This document shows, piece by piece, positions 13,431-23,733 of a stretch of 64,000 nt of DNA. A program made the translations under genes and the position numbers. Where the stretch lies: assembly GCA_029532415.1 (NCBI GenBank), contig JAQOTA010000006.1, positions 124,001 to 188,000 of the forward strand, in the 5' to 3' direction. Source of the stretch: Marasmius tenuissimus (taxonomy: Eukaryota; Basidiomycota; Agaricomycetes; Agaricales; Marasmiaceae). How positions within the stretch are numbered: the stretch's first letter is position 1; each line of letters begins with the position of its first letter. The notes under the pieces were generated by a model. It did not search any database and was not told the DNA's origin. It worked only from the letters and a program-made list of their open reading frames with translations.

Positions 13431-14338
13431 AGAAATAGGCTATTGCTCGAGCGCAGGATGTGGTAGAGAGCCTCGATCATTGAACGTTGAACCATTCCGC
13501 CGTTTTGAGTACACCGACTCTAAAGTTTACACGTTTCTCCAATTCTCCTTGCACAAATAATTGTAACATGGAAATCTGTCTGATTGTCCCTTGTATAGAT
13601 CTCTTTCGGAATCTCTACTGTACTTCTTGGTCTACTGTCGAGACTCGAGTTGTGCTCCCTCCGTCTCGCCGTCAGGTTGACGAGCATATAATCGTTTGGG
13701 GTATCGAAAGGTGCGACTGTCGCCGCCTGGCAGTGTACCATTGGAGCAACTGTGACTTACTTGCAGGGGGAGAGAGGTCCATATTTTGACTCCACGTTTG
13801 AGGTTCGGCTGGGTATACTGATATATTGAGTCCAACTGGGAAGGTTGTATCGAGTCCTGAGCAGTATGGAGTATTTTACGGAGCCAGCAGTGAGTTTGAG
13901 AGTGCGGAATTCAAGATGAGCTAGCTGGCAGCAGACCGCAGAAATGGTAGGTAAGCTCGCGAGTTTAACTCAAGCTCGACTAACTATGGTCTAAACTCTG
14001 GTTCAAGTACTTAAGTGAAATTAGCCAGCTAAGCATTGGAACGCGAACCAGAACTTGAGGGTCGCCAGAGCCCCTCAGGCCTCAGGCCACAGCCAGCGTT
14101 AAGTTTCGCCCGACTACTGGTGGAGACTTACGTTACTACACCCAAGTACATGGTGCTTTCCGGAAGACTTGGTTTGCCTTTCACTCCCTGCATCGACACC
14201 GTCGATACGAGCCCTCTCGCCAACCTTACAAGTTGCAATTAGCCTCCACCTTTAAATACACCGGAACGATGTCACCTTTTGTAAGTTGAGAAGATCTCGA
14301 TTAGGCAGCGAAGAACAGTCGAGAGTACAAAATTCGAA
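13430..14338. other. Gene-free stretch
   Basis: I see no supported gene between the unit 2 leader and the gene 1 stub. Open frames are under about 100 codons and lack consistent splice sites or recognisable motifs. Confidence 0.5.
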
Positions 14339-14560
14339 CTAGCATGCAACTACGCAATGATCAAAGGCGTCAGCTCGCGCCAGATTTTCCAAGACCGAGT
14401 TGTCTAGAGGTTAGGCATGAGACTCAAGGAATATACGTGCAGATATGGAGACGAAGTACGTACACCACTTCAGGAAGACGGGTTTGGTCCAGTGGGTCAC
14501 TGTTCGTCCCTCTAATAGAATCGACATGCCTCCCGGATTCTCTGCATTGTATTTGATAGG
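14339..14560 (-). pseudogene. Gene 1 remnant in unit 2, last two exons only
   Basis: The minus strand reads TVTHWTKPVFLKW, then a GT-AG intron, then a short terminal exon ending VVAC and a TAG at 14341-14339. This matches the last part of exon 10 and all of exon 11 of the intact copies, including the TGGT/GTA donor position and the ACAAC start of the final exon. Upstream of about 14560 the remaining nine exons are missing. Sequence after that is related to unit 1 around 7.38 kb, so about 4 kb has been deleted relative to unit 1. Confidence 0.75.
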
Positions 14561-15561
14561 TGCCCTTGAGACGAGTGAGGATGGGCGACAGCGGATACAG
14601 TCACGACGTGGCAATTATTGGCGTGGGGCTGGAAGATATGGCTGGTGAGCGTGAGGCTGGAGGGTCCATGCTTGACTGCACATTCGAGGGGGGAAGAGCC
14701 CGAGCCACGTGGGCTGAGCGCTGAGGTTGCGTTGATTCCAAGCAAGTCCGAGCGACGAAGGCAGCCTACTTTCACTGTCTCCTTCACGTTTGGATCATCA
14801 AACACGGCAGGTGATTCGCATATCCTGGATCTTCCTGGGTACAAACCCAATCAGGGTTAGCCGGCGAGAGTTGGGTAACAAAAAACAAACATTGCAGACG
14901 AACGGCAAAGGATAAGACAGGATTCCAAGAGAATGGGAACGAAAAAAGACATAGTAAAATAACATACCTCATATTGCCGGAACCAGAGTCTCAAGATGCC
15001 ATACCCTTCTCCCTCCGTGTAGCCTTCGAGTATTCGCAGCCTATACCAAACACAATGGCATCCAATGTGACGAATACGCGTAGTTGATGAGATCGAGGTC
15101 CAGAAAACTTGACGACTCTGGGAGAGAGAAATCAAATCAGATGTAGACACGATATCAGTGAACAAAGCGCGTACCTACCTAGACGTGAGCTTTTTCTTGC
15201 CCTGAGGTATCTGCCATTGATTTCGTTTGCACATGATCACCAGTGGCCACTCTTGCCTCGATGTAACGTATCGCGACATTACAAGATGAGAACAGGTTGC
15301 TTTTGGTGGTTGGAAGACCGGCCGTTGACGGAGAGGTGTCGCAAGATGGATAGTACAGGCTGGTGGCGGTGTAAGTATGACCAAGAGAGTGTCGGAGTTG
15401 AAACGAGTGAATACGTCGAAGGCTGGCAAACGGTCATTTTCAGGACTCCGTTCGTTGATTATATCTTTTTTGTTAACACCCATCAAGGCAATCTAGGTCA
15501 GACGTTGAGACCCCATAAACGATTGACGGTGTATCCCTTTCTGGAAGAAGTCCGAGGTTAA
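14560..15561 (-). pseudogene. Decayed unit 2 segment related to 7.4-8 kb of unit 1
   Basis: The plus strand near 14580 shares GGGCGACAGCGGAT with unit 1 near 7390 and unit 3 near 31750, and similarity continues patchily. On the minus strand, around 15060-14985, ILEGYTEGEGYGILRLWFRQ resembles HFTTIGGYTKRGRVFG of the plus-strand frame at 58.35 kb. No complete reading frame can be assembled. A plus-strand frame at 15109-15561 (150 codons) has no recognisable features and no counterpart elsewhere in the window. Confidence 0.4.
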
Positions 15562-16190
15562 CCTCTGCCTGACTTCGTTGTTAGCGACTGCGAGATAACG
15601 TCAGCAACAAACGATGGAAACACGAACAGAACAGACGTAGCGGAGTAAAGACTGGCTCTTACATATAAAGAGTACCTCATTTGACGAGTCTGAATCAATT
15701 CAGGTACGACAGCAGATGATTTCTTTCCTTGTTTTCTGTTGCGAGTTCAGTCCAGTGAGCCCGTCATTTTGTTCAGGATGGAAACCAAACTGACCATTTA
15801 TTGCTATCTTTACTTATCGGACCTCCCCGGTTATGATCCAAATTGTCTTTGCAGAATCCTGTATCGTGATGACATTCAGTCAAGACCAAGAAAACCCGAA
15901 GGAGGTGGAAGGCGGACGCGGTGGTGATGGTTCTGGGAAAAGTTCTGCTATCGGCGCTTAGCTAGTATCTGCATCTTGACGCGGAACCATCACAGCGAAT
16001 CTGCTCGGCTTTTGGCTTGAAAACTTCGCTCTCTACGGCCTATGATCATGGTTACTCTGCTCAAATGGTCTATGAACGTCTCTGTGATGCTCTTCCAGGA
16101 AAAAAATCTTGTAAAGGGCTTGTGTTAGCTGATACTAGAAGACGGGAGAGCGCAATTTGGCTCTCACGACTCGAAAGGCCCGACGTACGC
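15562..16190. other. Gene-free stretch
   Basis: No supported gene or repeat is seen between the decayed segment and the large inverted repeat. Confidence 0.5.
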
Positions 16191-16193
16191 CTC

Positions 16194-16772
16194 ACACGGG
16201 GCACCAGGCAGAATTTCATGACCGTGAAACTGGATTTGGGAACTAAAAAGGTTAACCGGCCCAAGAAATCACCTCCTTCCCATCCAGCAGAGATACACCT
16301 CAACGAAGGGAAATGCTGAGGTTTCCTGATTGCTAACTTGATAAATTCACAAAGGTGTATCTTACAGATTATGTAGCGGTGACAAGTCTGATTTCCGACC
16401 GATAATTTTTTTGTGGAAACACAATGCCTGTTCATAAGGCAGTGTGCTGGCCCCTAACAGCCCGGAATGGTACTTGAATAGGCTTGCATTGCCGATATAT
16501 GACACCGCTTAGGGCCGAAACCCCGCCTCATAAGCAGGCATTGTGTTTCCACAAAAAAATTATCGGTCGGAAATCAAACCTGTTATCGCTGCCTAATATG
16601 TAAGATACACCTTGGTGAATTTTTCATGTTAGCAATTGTGAAACCCCAGCCTTTTTCTTCATTGAGGTGTGCCTTTACGGAGAGGTTGTGAGGTCATTTA
16701 TTGGGCTGGTTCACCTTTATGGTTCCCGAATCCAGTTTCACGACCATGAAATCCTGGTTGTTGCCCGGTGTC
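16194..16772. repeat. Long imperfect inverted repeat (foldback), arms about 270 bp
   Basis: The left arm (about 16194-16462) is mirrored by the right arm (about 16508-16772) across a spacer of about 45 bp. The core is a perfect 41-bp inverted match, 16390-16430 against 16535-16575, containing ACCGATAATTTTTTTGTGG. Outside the core the arms pair with scattered mismatches and small gaps. For instance TTTCATGACCGTGAAACTGG on the left pairs with the complement of a near-identical stretch ending near 16755. I could not identify a target-site duplication. If transcribed it would form a long hairpin. It could be a foldback transposon or a local inverted duplication. Confidence 0.85.
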
Positions 16773-17150
16773 ACCGTTGGCTTTGAGTCTTATCCTCGCT
16801 GGCAGTGATATTTTTGCCATCCATTTCTGGCCTATGACTTTTATTTTTCAGTCGAGAAACAAAACCCACTGGCCAGTCGTCAAGCCTTTTACTAACCGAA
16901 TACGTATAATGGACAAGTAACGTGCACCTGCTGCACCATCAACCTCAGTTCACCAGTGCCATGAGCCAGCCTCTACCCCGAAGCCATCCTCAGTTGTACC
17001 CTCGCAGTCGCTCTGACTTTGCCACACCTCCATCCAATGTTACCTCACCACCCCCGAAGTCTGAGCTCAGGAAAATAATATAAAACAATTAAATAAAAAC
17101 ACTCCCGAACGATCACTCCACATTTAAATGCGCTGTCCTCAGGATGACGC
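16773..17150. other. Gene-free stretch
   Basis: No gene is supported here. The sequence leads from the foldback into the relic of the small Ser-rich gene. Confidence 0.5.
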
Positions 17151-17339
17151 CTGCACCCAAATACCCGAGCTGGGTTATTCAGCGAGCAGCCAGGCTCTAT
17201 CCGCACCAAATCGCCTCAGCCGAGGCCATTGGAGAGGTCGAAATCGCAAAGGGCTAGCTGGCCCCCTACCTCGTCGTGCTTGTTGGAAATATCAACCACA
17301 ACCATAGGTCCCGGAGCCTCTTGAAATCAAGGAGTCGAA
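17150..17339 (+). pseudogene. Relic of the small Ser-rich gene in unit 2, 5' part
   Basis: ATTGGAGAGGTCGAAATCGC near 17230 and the following CCTACCTCGTCGTGCTTGTTGG match the 3' half of the small gene in units 1, 3 and 4, where the corresponding text encodes PIGEVK and LPRRTR. An in-frame stop and several frameshifts are present. The alignment stops at 17339, where an old LTR begins, and resumes at 26890. Confidence 0.65.
17335..17339. repeat. Target-site duplication of the old solo LTR (left)
   Basis: TCGAA here corresponds to TTGAA at 26890-26894, with one C/T difference. The pair brackets an LTR-like sequence starting TGTTGAAC and ending CTCATCA, so it is a plausible 5-bp duplication. Confidence 0.55.
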
Positions 17340-17528
17340 TGTTGAACATGATGGATATCATGTGATACATTGTTGACGTGTTATTTACGTGTCACACACT
17401 ATTTATAGAGCTACGCCTCTATGAACACTTGCGCTCTCATGCAAGAAGTATCTACATAGCTATTGCTTCACAAATGACACTGTAGATACCTGCTACGTAT
17501 GTAGTTGCATCAGGTATGATGCTCATAG
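17340..17528 (+). mobile_element. Old copia-type solo LTR, 5' part
   Basis: The sequence starts TGTTGAACATGATGG, close to the TGTTGAATCC start of the intact copia LTR next to it. It runs into the CATAG target site of that element, and its remainder lies at 26571-26889. The rejoined LTR is about 510 bp. No internal region is present, so it is a solo LTR of a related but distinct copia family. Confidence 0.65.
17524..17528. repeat. Copia target-site duplication CATAG (left)
   Basis: CATAG is repeated exactly at 26566-26570, directly outside the right LTR. Five base pairs is the usual duplication for Ty1/copia integrases. Confidence 0.92.
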
Positions 17529-17849
17529 TGTTGAATCCGTGGACTATTACTAGATCCCGGTATATCCGAAGTCCCGGTTCATACTTCCTGCCATTGTATT
17601 ATGCGGGACAATACATTCGCTATTGTTCTATTATTCATTGTTCACTATGCTCATATGTACAATTTCTATTGTCGTCCCTATATGGTAACTCTATTGTATC
17701 TACATGTATATAAGCTCGTAGTTCTCTACCTGAATATATAGTGTGCTTGAGCTTCTACGTCTCGCCTCTAACTCTCTAAACTCCTCTCTGGTAAGTAGTA
17801 GTGTAGCCATGTTGTAGTCCTCTGTGCTAGGTGTCATGCCGGCTCATCA
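17529..17849 (+). repeat. Copia 5' LTR, 321 bp
   Basis: It begins TGTTGAATCC and ends CTCATCA. A TATA-like GTATATAAGC lies near 17706. It matches 26242-26565 almost throughout. Confidence 0.94.
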
Positions 17850-17864
17850 GGTTATGGGCCCCGG
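17850..17864 (+). promoter_or_regulatory. Primer-binding site matching the anticodon region of initiator tRNA-Met
   Basis: GGTTATGGGCCCCGG directly follows the LTR. Its complement contains GGGCCCATAACC, the anticodon stem-loop of eukaryotic initiator methionine tRNA, and not the 3' acceptor end used by most LTR elements. Drosophila copia and yeast Ty5 are known to prime with a 5' half of this tRNA. No usual acceptor-end site (such as TGGTA) lies next to the LTR. Confidence 0.7.
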
Positions 17865-18093
17865 TTAGCCCGACTACAATAACAAGCGCCCCTAGGCTGC
17901 TGTTAGCGACAAGTGCCCCTAGGCCGCTGTCATCGGCTAGCTAGGCTAGACCTGCATGTTGCCATCGACCTCTTCATTGAGTGCTCGATCTATGGCATTG
18001 ATGTACGTCCTTCGACGACATCGGATCTTAAGGATCCAATGCTCCTCGTTGAGCATAGCGCCTTGATGGCTGCTCCCTGTGTTGATTAGACGC

Positions 18094-18743
18094 ATGCTGA
18101 TGCCGTCTTTTCTAGATCCAACACCAATCTCTCAACCTCTTACTACCATGTTCAACGTTAAGAAATACCTCTCCTGTCGCTTCGACGGCACCAACTTCAA
18201 ACAGACCTACTACAGCGAGATGGAAGCTGTGTGCAAGACCCAAGGTCTTTATGGTCATCTCACTGGTGACAAACCATGTCCCTCCATGCCTCTTGGCAAA
18301 GTCACTAGCCCCGTAGGGGTTACTCCTGTTGTCTGTGACACCGTCCCTCCTGAGGAGCACGCTGCATGGCAAAAGGAAAGTCTTGCCTGGGACAAGGAAG
18401 ATCTCCAACTCATGGGAATCATCCAGATCACCACCACCAAGGAGGTCTTCGATCTGATTAAGGACATGAACGCCGAGAAAGCTTGGGAACAGCTGAACCT
18501 CACCTACAGCGAGCCCACTTTTTCTGCCATCTATGGCGACTTTGTTAAACTCGTCTCTTTCAGACTTACCACCTCTCATCGCCAAGCTGGCATCGCCAAG
18601 TTCAAGTCCTACATCAAACGACTCTCCGAGGTAGGAGTGGTTCTCCCCGAGTTGATCAAATCCCTCTTGCTCATCACCGCTATTCCTCCCGAATGGGACG
18701 CTGCCTCATCCAAATCCCTTCATGACTACGTCAGGGATCCCGA
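18094..18743 (+). pseudogene. Copia gag, N-terminal part, cut by an insertion
   Basis: The frame has ATG codons at 18094 and 18148; the second gives MFNVKKYLSCRFDGTNFKQ. It continues with the Trp/Glu-rich helical pattern of the copia gag (UBN2-type) domain, including AWEQLNLTYS, and reaches VRDP at 18742. There the 2.7 kb insertion begins. After one CCGA copy and the insertion are removed, the frame continues directly into EDEECITVSK at 21450, so gag and pol were originally one long frame. The N-terminal capsid part is otherwise free of stops. Translation through the insertion gives unrelated residues and a stop at 18784-18786. Confidence 0.88.
18740..18743. repeat. 4-bp target duplication CCGA (left)
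   Basis: CCGA precedes the insertion and is repeated at 21449-21452. Removing one copy with the insertion restores the gag frame exactly. Confidence 0.85.
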
Positions 18744-19011
18744 TGTAAAGCGCCACTCGCGGTGTATAATAAAATCTAACTCGTAGGTCAAATCCTCCCA
18801 ACACTCAAGAGTGTAGCTGAAGGGTGCGGGAATCGGGGATCGGCGTTGATCGTAGGTTCCGCTCTTAGCCAGACTGCAATAGTAGGCTGAAGGAAATCTG
18901 ACTCAAGAAACTATCCAACTAAGGTAGCTTCGCCTCTGAAACCAGTTCGGAGGTCAAAAGTGGGGTTCGGAAGAGAGGTTTATAGGTTGCTTCGGGGAGC
19001 GTAGAGTTTTG

Positions 19012-21421
19012 TTTGGTGCTTCAGAAGTGCGTTCTTAGGCTTCAACTAGCTTCAGAACCACTCGAACAGCGAGGGGCAACAAGACAATCAAATCAAACAA
19101 TGGCAATAAGACTCCAATCAAGTCTGTCAATGACCGAAGACCAACTGTCAACGGCGAACAATATCCTCAGCTCAATTAGCTTCGGAAGTTCAACAATAGC
19201 TCAGCCAGTCAAGTCGGCGTCGCAGACAAACAATGCAAAGTCAAGGTCAAGCAAGTGTTCAATGGATTTTCTAGGTTTGGGCAAACAAAGTTCTATTCCG
19301 TTCTAATGTCTCTCCAGAAGCGCTCCCGAGTCAACTGACTACCCACCAAGTGGAATAGCTTCGTATCCTCTGAATACTAATCGTACGGATTGCTTGGGGA
19401 TTCTTGATGAAAACCCCACTGCTTATATACCCTGGGATGCTCTAATTCTACCAAATTGTACAAATATCGAATAAACCGTGCCTCGGAGGCATAAACTACC
19501 TACTTTGGAATATACTTGGAGAGTTTTGTGTTTAATCTGCGCTTTTGAACCCCAAAGTCAAAACCAATAATTTGCTTCGGAAGTATCATCAGCCTCGAAC
19601 ATTCTCTAACATTCTTTTCTTCCGGGTCTCTCCTATCGATGGTTCCGTTCTGCCTATCTGCCTCCGCAGCATTGATTCTCCGGTTCTAGACTCTTCAATC
19701 TTCGTAGGTCATCCTGTTCTGTTTGCTTCCGAAGCATGTACTCCCTTCGTCTGAAGCAAAGTACTTGCCTCCGAAGTGCTACTAGATGCCTATATTTATG
19801 GAGTTACCCAGCCGTTCATAGCCAGGTCAATGTCCTTTCCGTAGCTCGGATAATTCTGAGGTCCTGCCATCCATATGGCCGCCCCACTATATCCAATCTT
19901 GGTGCCTTGGATACCGGGTAATAGTTCAATGGTTCAGCCAGAACTCCCACTCGATTCTTTGGTACACCATTCCTTTCTTTCCAGTCCCTTGCCTCCCAGT
20001 GCAGTTGAGCACTGTGTTTTGCCATCAGCACCAACTATGCCCTTAGTACAGTCAATATCTCCATGTACGAGTATAAGGGAGGTACTTCGACGGTGCAACT
20101 CCTTCGATCACTTCTCGATCATTGTTTAGCGCCCAGTGCCTGGTTCGGATCCACGCCTCCGAAGCGCTAATTTCCTAGTTTCCGAAGTAAAATTTCCATT
20201 TCAGCGGCCAGTCCAGAGGTCAGTAAAAGCAAGTGCTAGGTTGTCCCAATTCCTTGCTTACTTTTCCCCAAGCGTACTATGGCACGCTTGCATAACATTG
20301 AAGACCACTTTCGCAACTTACTCTATAGTAAGCCTTTCTACTTTCTAGATTCCGAGGCGGCCTTCTGACTTCCTCTCCAGAGTTGTATAAGCTCTGGTGG
20401 TATCCAGAAGATTACTCTGATAAGATCAAGGAGCGCCGCATCATCCTACCCATTCCACTCGACGCAGAATGAGAAGCTATCCTTGGAATCATCTTCCAGC
20501 AGTTCTTCCTCAGTCGCCACAGATCCGTCTACTGGGGCTACGTGATTCGTTACGACATGATCCAGGACAAAATCTATCTCTGCGAGGACACCTTTGACCA
20601 CTTCATTCCTCACGACGCTAGGTCTATCATCGACATGGTCGCCGAGTCCATTGCTCGAGTGGGATTCCTCGACTTCAAAACCGCTCGTACTCCTGGAGCC
20701 GTCAACGCTTGGATCGACTCTGTCGTCAGCTGTGCTGAGTGCCCAGCACCTCCGAAGCTTGACTATACCAAGCTCTCGTTCTTTCAGTATTCCCCTGTCA
20801 TGGGTCGTTGGCTCTCTCGATCCTTTTCTTTCTATAATCCTATTTTATGCAATCCATTCTATACCGATTATCTAGATCATGAAACCTTCATTGATTCTTA
20901 TTATCCTGAAGATTCCGACGTAGATAATTACTTCGGTTGGGATGAGGTAGCTCTAGCCAATATGGATGACTAGCGTAACCTATAGTATACCTAGTATACT
21001 TGAATCAATCATGCCTCCAAAGCGAGGCCTCGACCTTATACCAAGCTTCTGAGGCTCGACTTAGTCTCGCTTTCCGACCATCCATGCTTCCGCGGTGACC
21101 TCCTCTGTCTATCCCTACTAGTACGGGTCTTCGTTAAGTCTGATTCTGTTATTCTAATCCTTAGTACGATGCCTCCGAGCCACTGGAGATATTCCCTTGT
21201 TATGACTACAGGTCCTAGTCGTGCCTCCGAAGTGATACTTTCGTCAGTTATACGACTCCTACAGTTTTCAGAGATAAGGAGAGACGCCTCCGAGGCACTA
21301 TTCTCTCCTTATGCTAGGATCTGAGCCTTTTACTAGCCGCTCGGGACTCGCTCTAGTACTCGTATTACCTAGTCATTTCTTCTCTGTTTTATGCTAAAAT
21401 CGCACAAAACAAGGCTCCGAA
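19012..21421. repeat. Dispersed short palindrome GCYTCSGAAGC within the 2.7 kb element
   Basis: About twenty close variants of GCCTCCGAAGC or GCTTCGGAAGC are scattered through the element at irregular spacing. Clear examples are at 19479-19491 (TGCCTCGGAGGCA), 19574-19583, 19724-19736 (TGCTTCCGAAGCA), 19767-19779, 20155-20167, 21171-21180, 21222-21234, 21286-21297 and about 21413-21424. They occur in both coding and non-coding parts and are not noticeable in the copia DNA on either side. Confidence 0.7.
20470..20973 (+). CDS. Unidentified protein frame carried by the 2.7 kb element
   Basis: A frame ending at the stop at 20971-20973 encodes a Tyr/Phe/Asp-rich protein with YDMIQDKIYLCEDTFDHF, a Pro-containing linker and an acidic C-terminus ending LANMDD. 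The same frame extends upstream of a TGA near 20470 through KLWWYPEDYSDKIKERR, so the original product was probably longer and has acquired a stop. I do not recognise the family. It has none of the motifs of transposases, integrases or reverse transcriptases. It may be a captured host segment or an element-specific protein. Confidence 0.4.
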
Positions 21422-21448
21422 GCTGCTTTTTTAATAGCAGGCGCTACA

Positions 21449-23733
21449 CCGAGGATGAAGAGTGCATTACCGTTTCGAAAGTCCATGATGCCATCATGGT
21501 CGAGTATGAACGCCAGAACCCTCAGCTCGCCAACCACCTCTCTGCGGTGAAGCGTGCTGGTAATCGTGAGCCATTTTTTGGTCAGCAGCAGCGCCCGCAG
21601 CAGCAACGTCAGCAGCGTGGGTATCAGCAGCAGACCAACACTCGCCCACCACAGCAGCAGCAGCAACGCCCCTCTTCGAACCAGAACAAGGGTAAGAAGA
21701 AGAAGCAGCAGCGTGGTACTCGCGGTGGTATCAACCAGCACCAGGGTCCCGGCAACACCGGCGGTAATAATGGTAACAATCGGTCTCATGGTCACTCCCA
21801 TCTTGCATCCTACGCATCCATTGTCGCTTCCCCTCCTCCTGTCCGTCCTTACTCCTCGATCACTGACCGCAGGGAACGTATTGCGTTGAATGCAGTCAAC
21901 AACTCCTTGCACGCTGAGATTGCCAGTGCCCCTCCTAGCCGTGCTAGAGGATCTCTGCCCCCAGCGCACTTCACTGGTCACTGGGACAAATCTTGTGACA
22001 GCACCATCACTCCTGCTGTCAAGAAGAATCCGGCTGCCATGCAGTCCTTCACCAGCTTCAAGCCATCCGAGTCAGTATTTGATGATGTACGTGAAGCACG
22101 TTCACTTGCTGACAGACTTGGTGTCCCTAAGACGGCGTGGCATCTCAAACCGTTTGAACAGATCGTCACATCCGCCGCCAATCGTTCGCTCCAGGATTGT
22201 ATCTCGAAGCCTGGTTCCTCGTCCAAGCGAGTTCTGGAGGACGATTCGGAAGATGAAGGAGCTGGATGTCCTTCTACTACTTCTTCTAAACGTGCTCGCA
22301 GCACTGATCCTGATGAAGATGTAGAGATGGACTGGGGATCTGACGATGGTATGGACGATATGGCTTCTCTATTTGGTAATGACATTGACAACGATATTGC
22401 CAAAGCTGCAGGAGTAGAGGACGTCCCAGATGACGTCTCTCTTGGATCGTTCCACGATGACAGGCAAGTACCATATCTTGACCTGCTTTCCCAATCTGAT
22501 GCAACCTTACAGCGATGCTCACAACTAGTTGGTATCAGTAGTTTGCGTCGTAGTCGTAGTGATCTGGCATCACTTGTATCATATTGCAATGCTATCTCCA
22601 CCCACTTCGTGGGTTGTACTCAGTGTAAAGGAAAGAAAAGTGTGAACAACGCACAGGGTTGGCTCCTTGATTCTGGTGCCTCCTCTCATTTCACGAATGA
22701 TTTGAATGACTTCGCTGAATATGAATTGCTTGATGGTCCTATTGTAAATACTGCGAACAAGGGCAACCCTATTCAGATCAAGGGTAAAGGCACTGTCTTC
22801 ATTAAGCATGATGTTGAAGGACATGACGGGAAACTCACTGAGCGTGTTTCACGTCTCTATCCTGTCTATTACATACCTCAATTGGACATACGTCTACTAT
22901 CAATGGGAGAGTTCCTTCAAGATGGTCTTTCAATTCGTGGAAACGCGAAGAAGTTAGCCTTCTATTCATCACAGCGACGACAGTCGCTTGTTTCCTACCC
23001 TCATATGCCTGGTCAAACCATTTATTGGGTACACTCACGGAAAGCATCTGCTGAGGTTTTAATGGCCAAGTCGGTCGTTTACAACGTCGACTACGATATT
23101 GAGCACAGACGCTTTGGGCATCCATCGGATAAAGCCCTGAATAAAGCTCGGAAACATACGCAAGGTTTCCCACTTGACCTTAAGATGCCTACTAGAAAGA
23201 CACCTCTGTGTCGTGGTTGTGCTGAAGGCCAGATGCATGAGAAATTGTTCCCCAACTCTACAACTAGAGCTTCTAAACCGTTTGAACGCATACATTTGGA
23301 TTTGAAGTCGTACCCGGCTGAATCGTATCACCGGTACAAGTACTACATCTCTTTTCTCGATGACTGCACGTCCTACGTTTGGACCTCCAAGCTCAAGACG
23401 AAAGACGAGGCAGTACCCGCTTTGAGGGACTTCCTTACTATGGTCAAGATGCAATTCAATGCTGTCGTCAAGACCTGGATGTCTGATGAAGGGGGAGAGT
23501 ACAAAGGAGATAAGTTCAATGCAGTACTGAAAGAGTATGGGATCCAACGGGATCAAAGCATACCGTATACACCACAACAGAACGGTCGTGCTGAACGATT
23601 TAACAGGAGTATTCATGAGAAGGCTGAAGCTCTTCGCTTTGAAGCTTGTATGCCTCAGTCCTGGTGGGAATTCTGCCATGTGCACGCCGTCCACCTCTAT
23701 AATCGCACTCCTGTGCAACGTTTGAGCTGGTGA
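21449..23733 (+). pseudogene. Copia gag-pol, C-terminal gag, protease and integrase
   Basis: After the insertion the frame resumes at EDEECITVSK, passes a Gln-rich stretch (about 21580-21720) and a degraded zinc knuckle (GHWDKSC, first cysteines missing), and an acidic Ser-rich linker. Then come the aspartic protease motif LLDSGASSHF (near 22665), the gag-pre-integrase HHCC finger (HRRFGH and CRGCAEGQ, 23104-23235) and the integrase core with its D-D-E residues: LDLKS near 23296, SDEGGEY near 23480 and QQNGRAERF near 23580. The frame ends at TGA 23731-23733, just before the TPFE motif that normally closes this region. The following frame is in phase, so the TGA is the only break. Confidence 0.92.

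Larger units (their letters stand above)
18744..21448. mobile_element. 2.7 kb element of unknown class nested in copia gag
   Basis: The left end is TGTAAAGCGCC and the right end is GGCGCTACA, an imperfect terminal inversion of about 9-11 bp, and CCGA is duplicated around it. TGT...ACA ends with a 4-bp duplication fit integrase-type insertion, either a solo LTR of a long-LTR Ty3-like element or a Ginger-like DNA transposon remnant. No second LTR, transposase, reverse transcriptase or integrase is visible inside. The element has a TATA-like sequence near 19418, one long frame near its 3' end, and about twenty copies of a short palindrome. Its class is not settled. Confidence 0.75.

Noticed and set aside
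18112..18585. Minus-strand frame of 157 codons across gag
   Set aside because: It is the antisense shadow of the copia gag frame, which has clear family features.
19012..21421. Regularly recurring palindromes as a CRISPR-like array
   Set aside because: Spacing is irregular, repeats are only about 11 bp and degenerate, and the host is a eukaryote. They are treated as dispersed motifs.
21391..21448. ATG at 21391 as the start of a separate copia pol gene
   Set aside because: It lies inside the 2.7 kb insertion. The native frame joins 18743 to 21449 when the insertion is removed.
21394..21981. Minus-strand frame of 195 codons, Leu-rich
   Set aside because: It is antisense to the Gln-rich gag segment; the Leu runs are only the complement of CAG codons.
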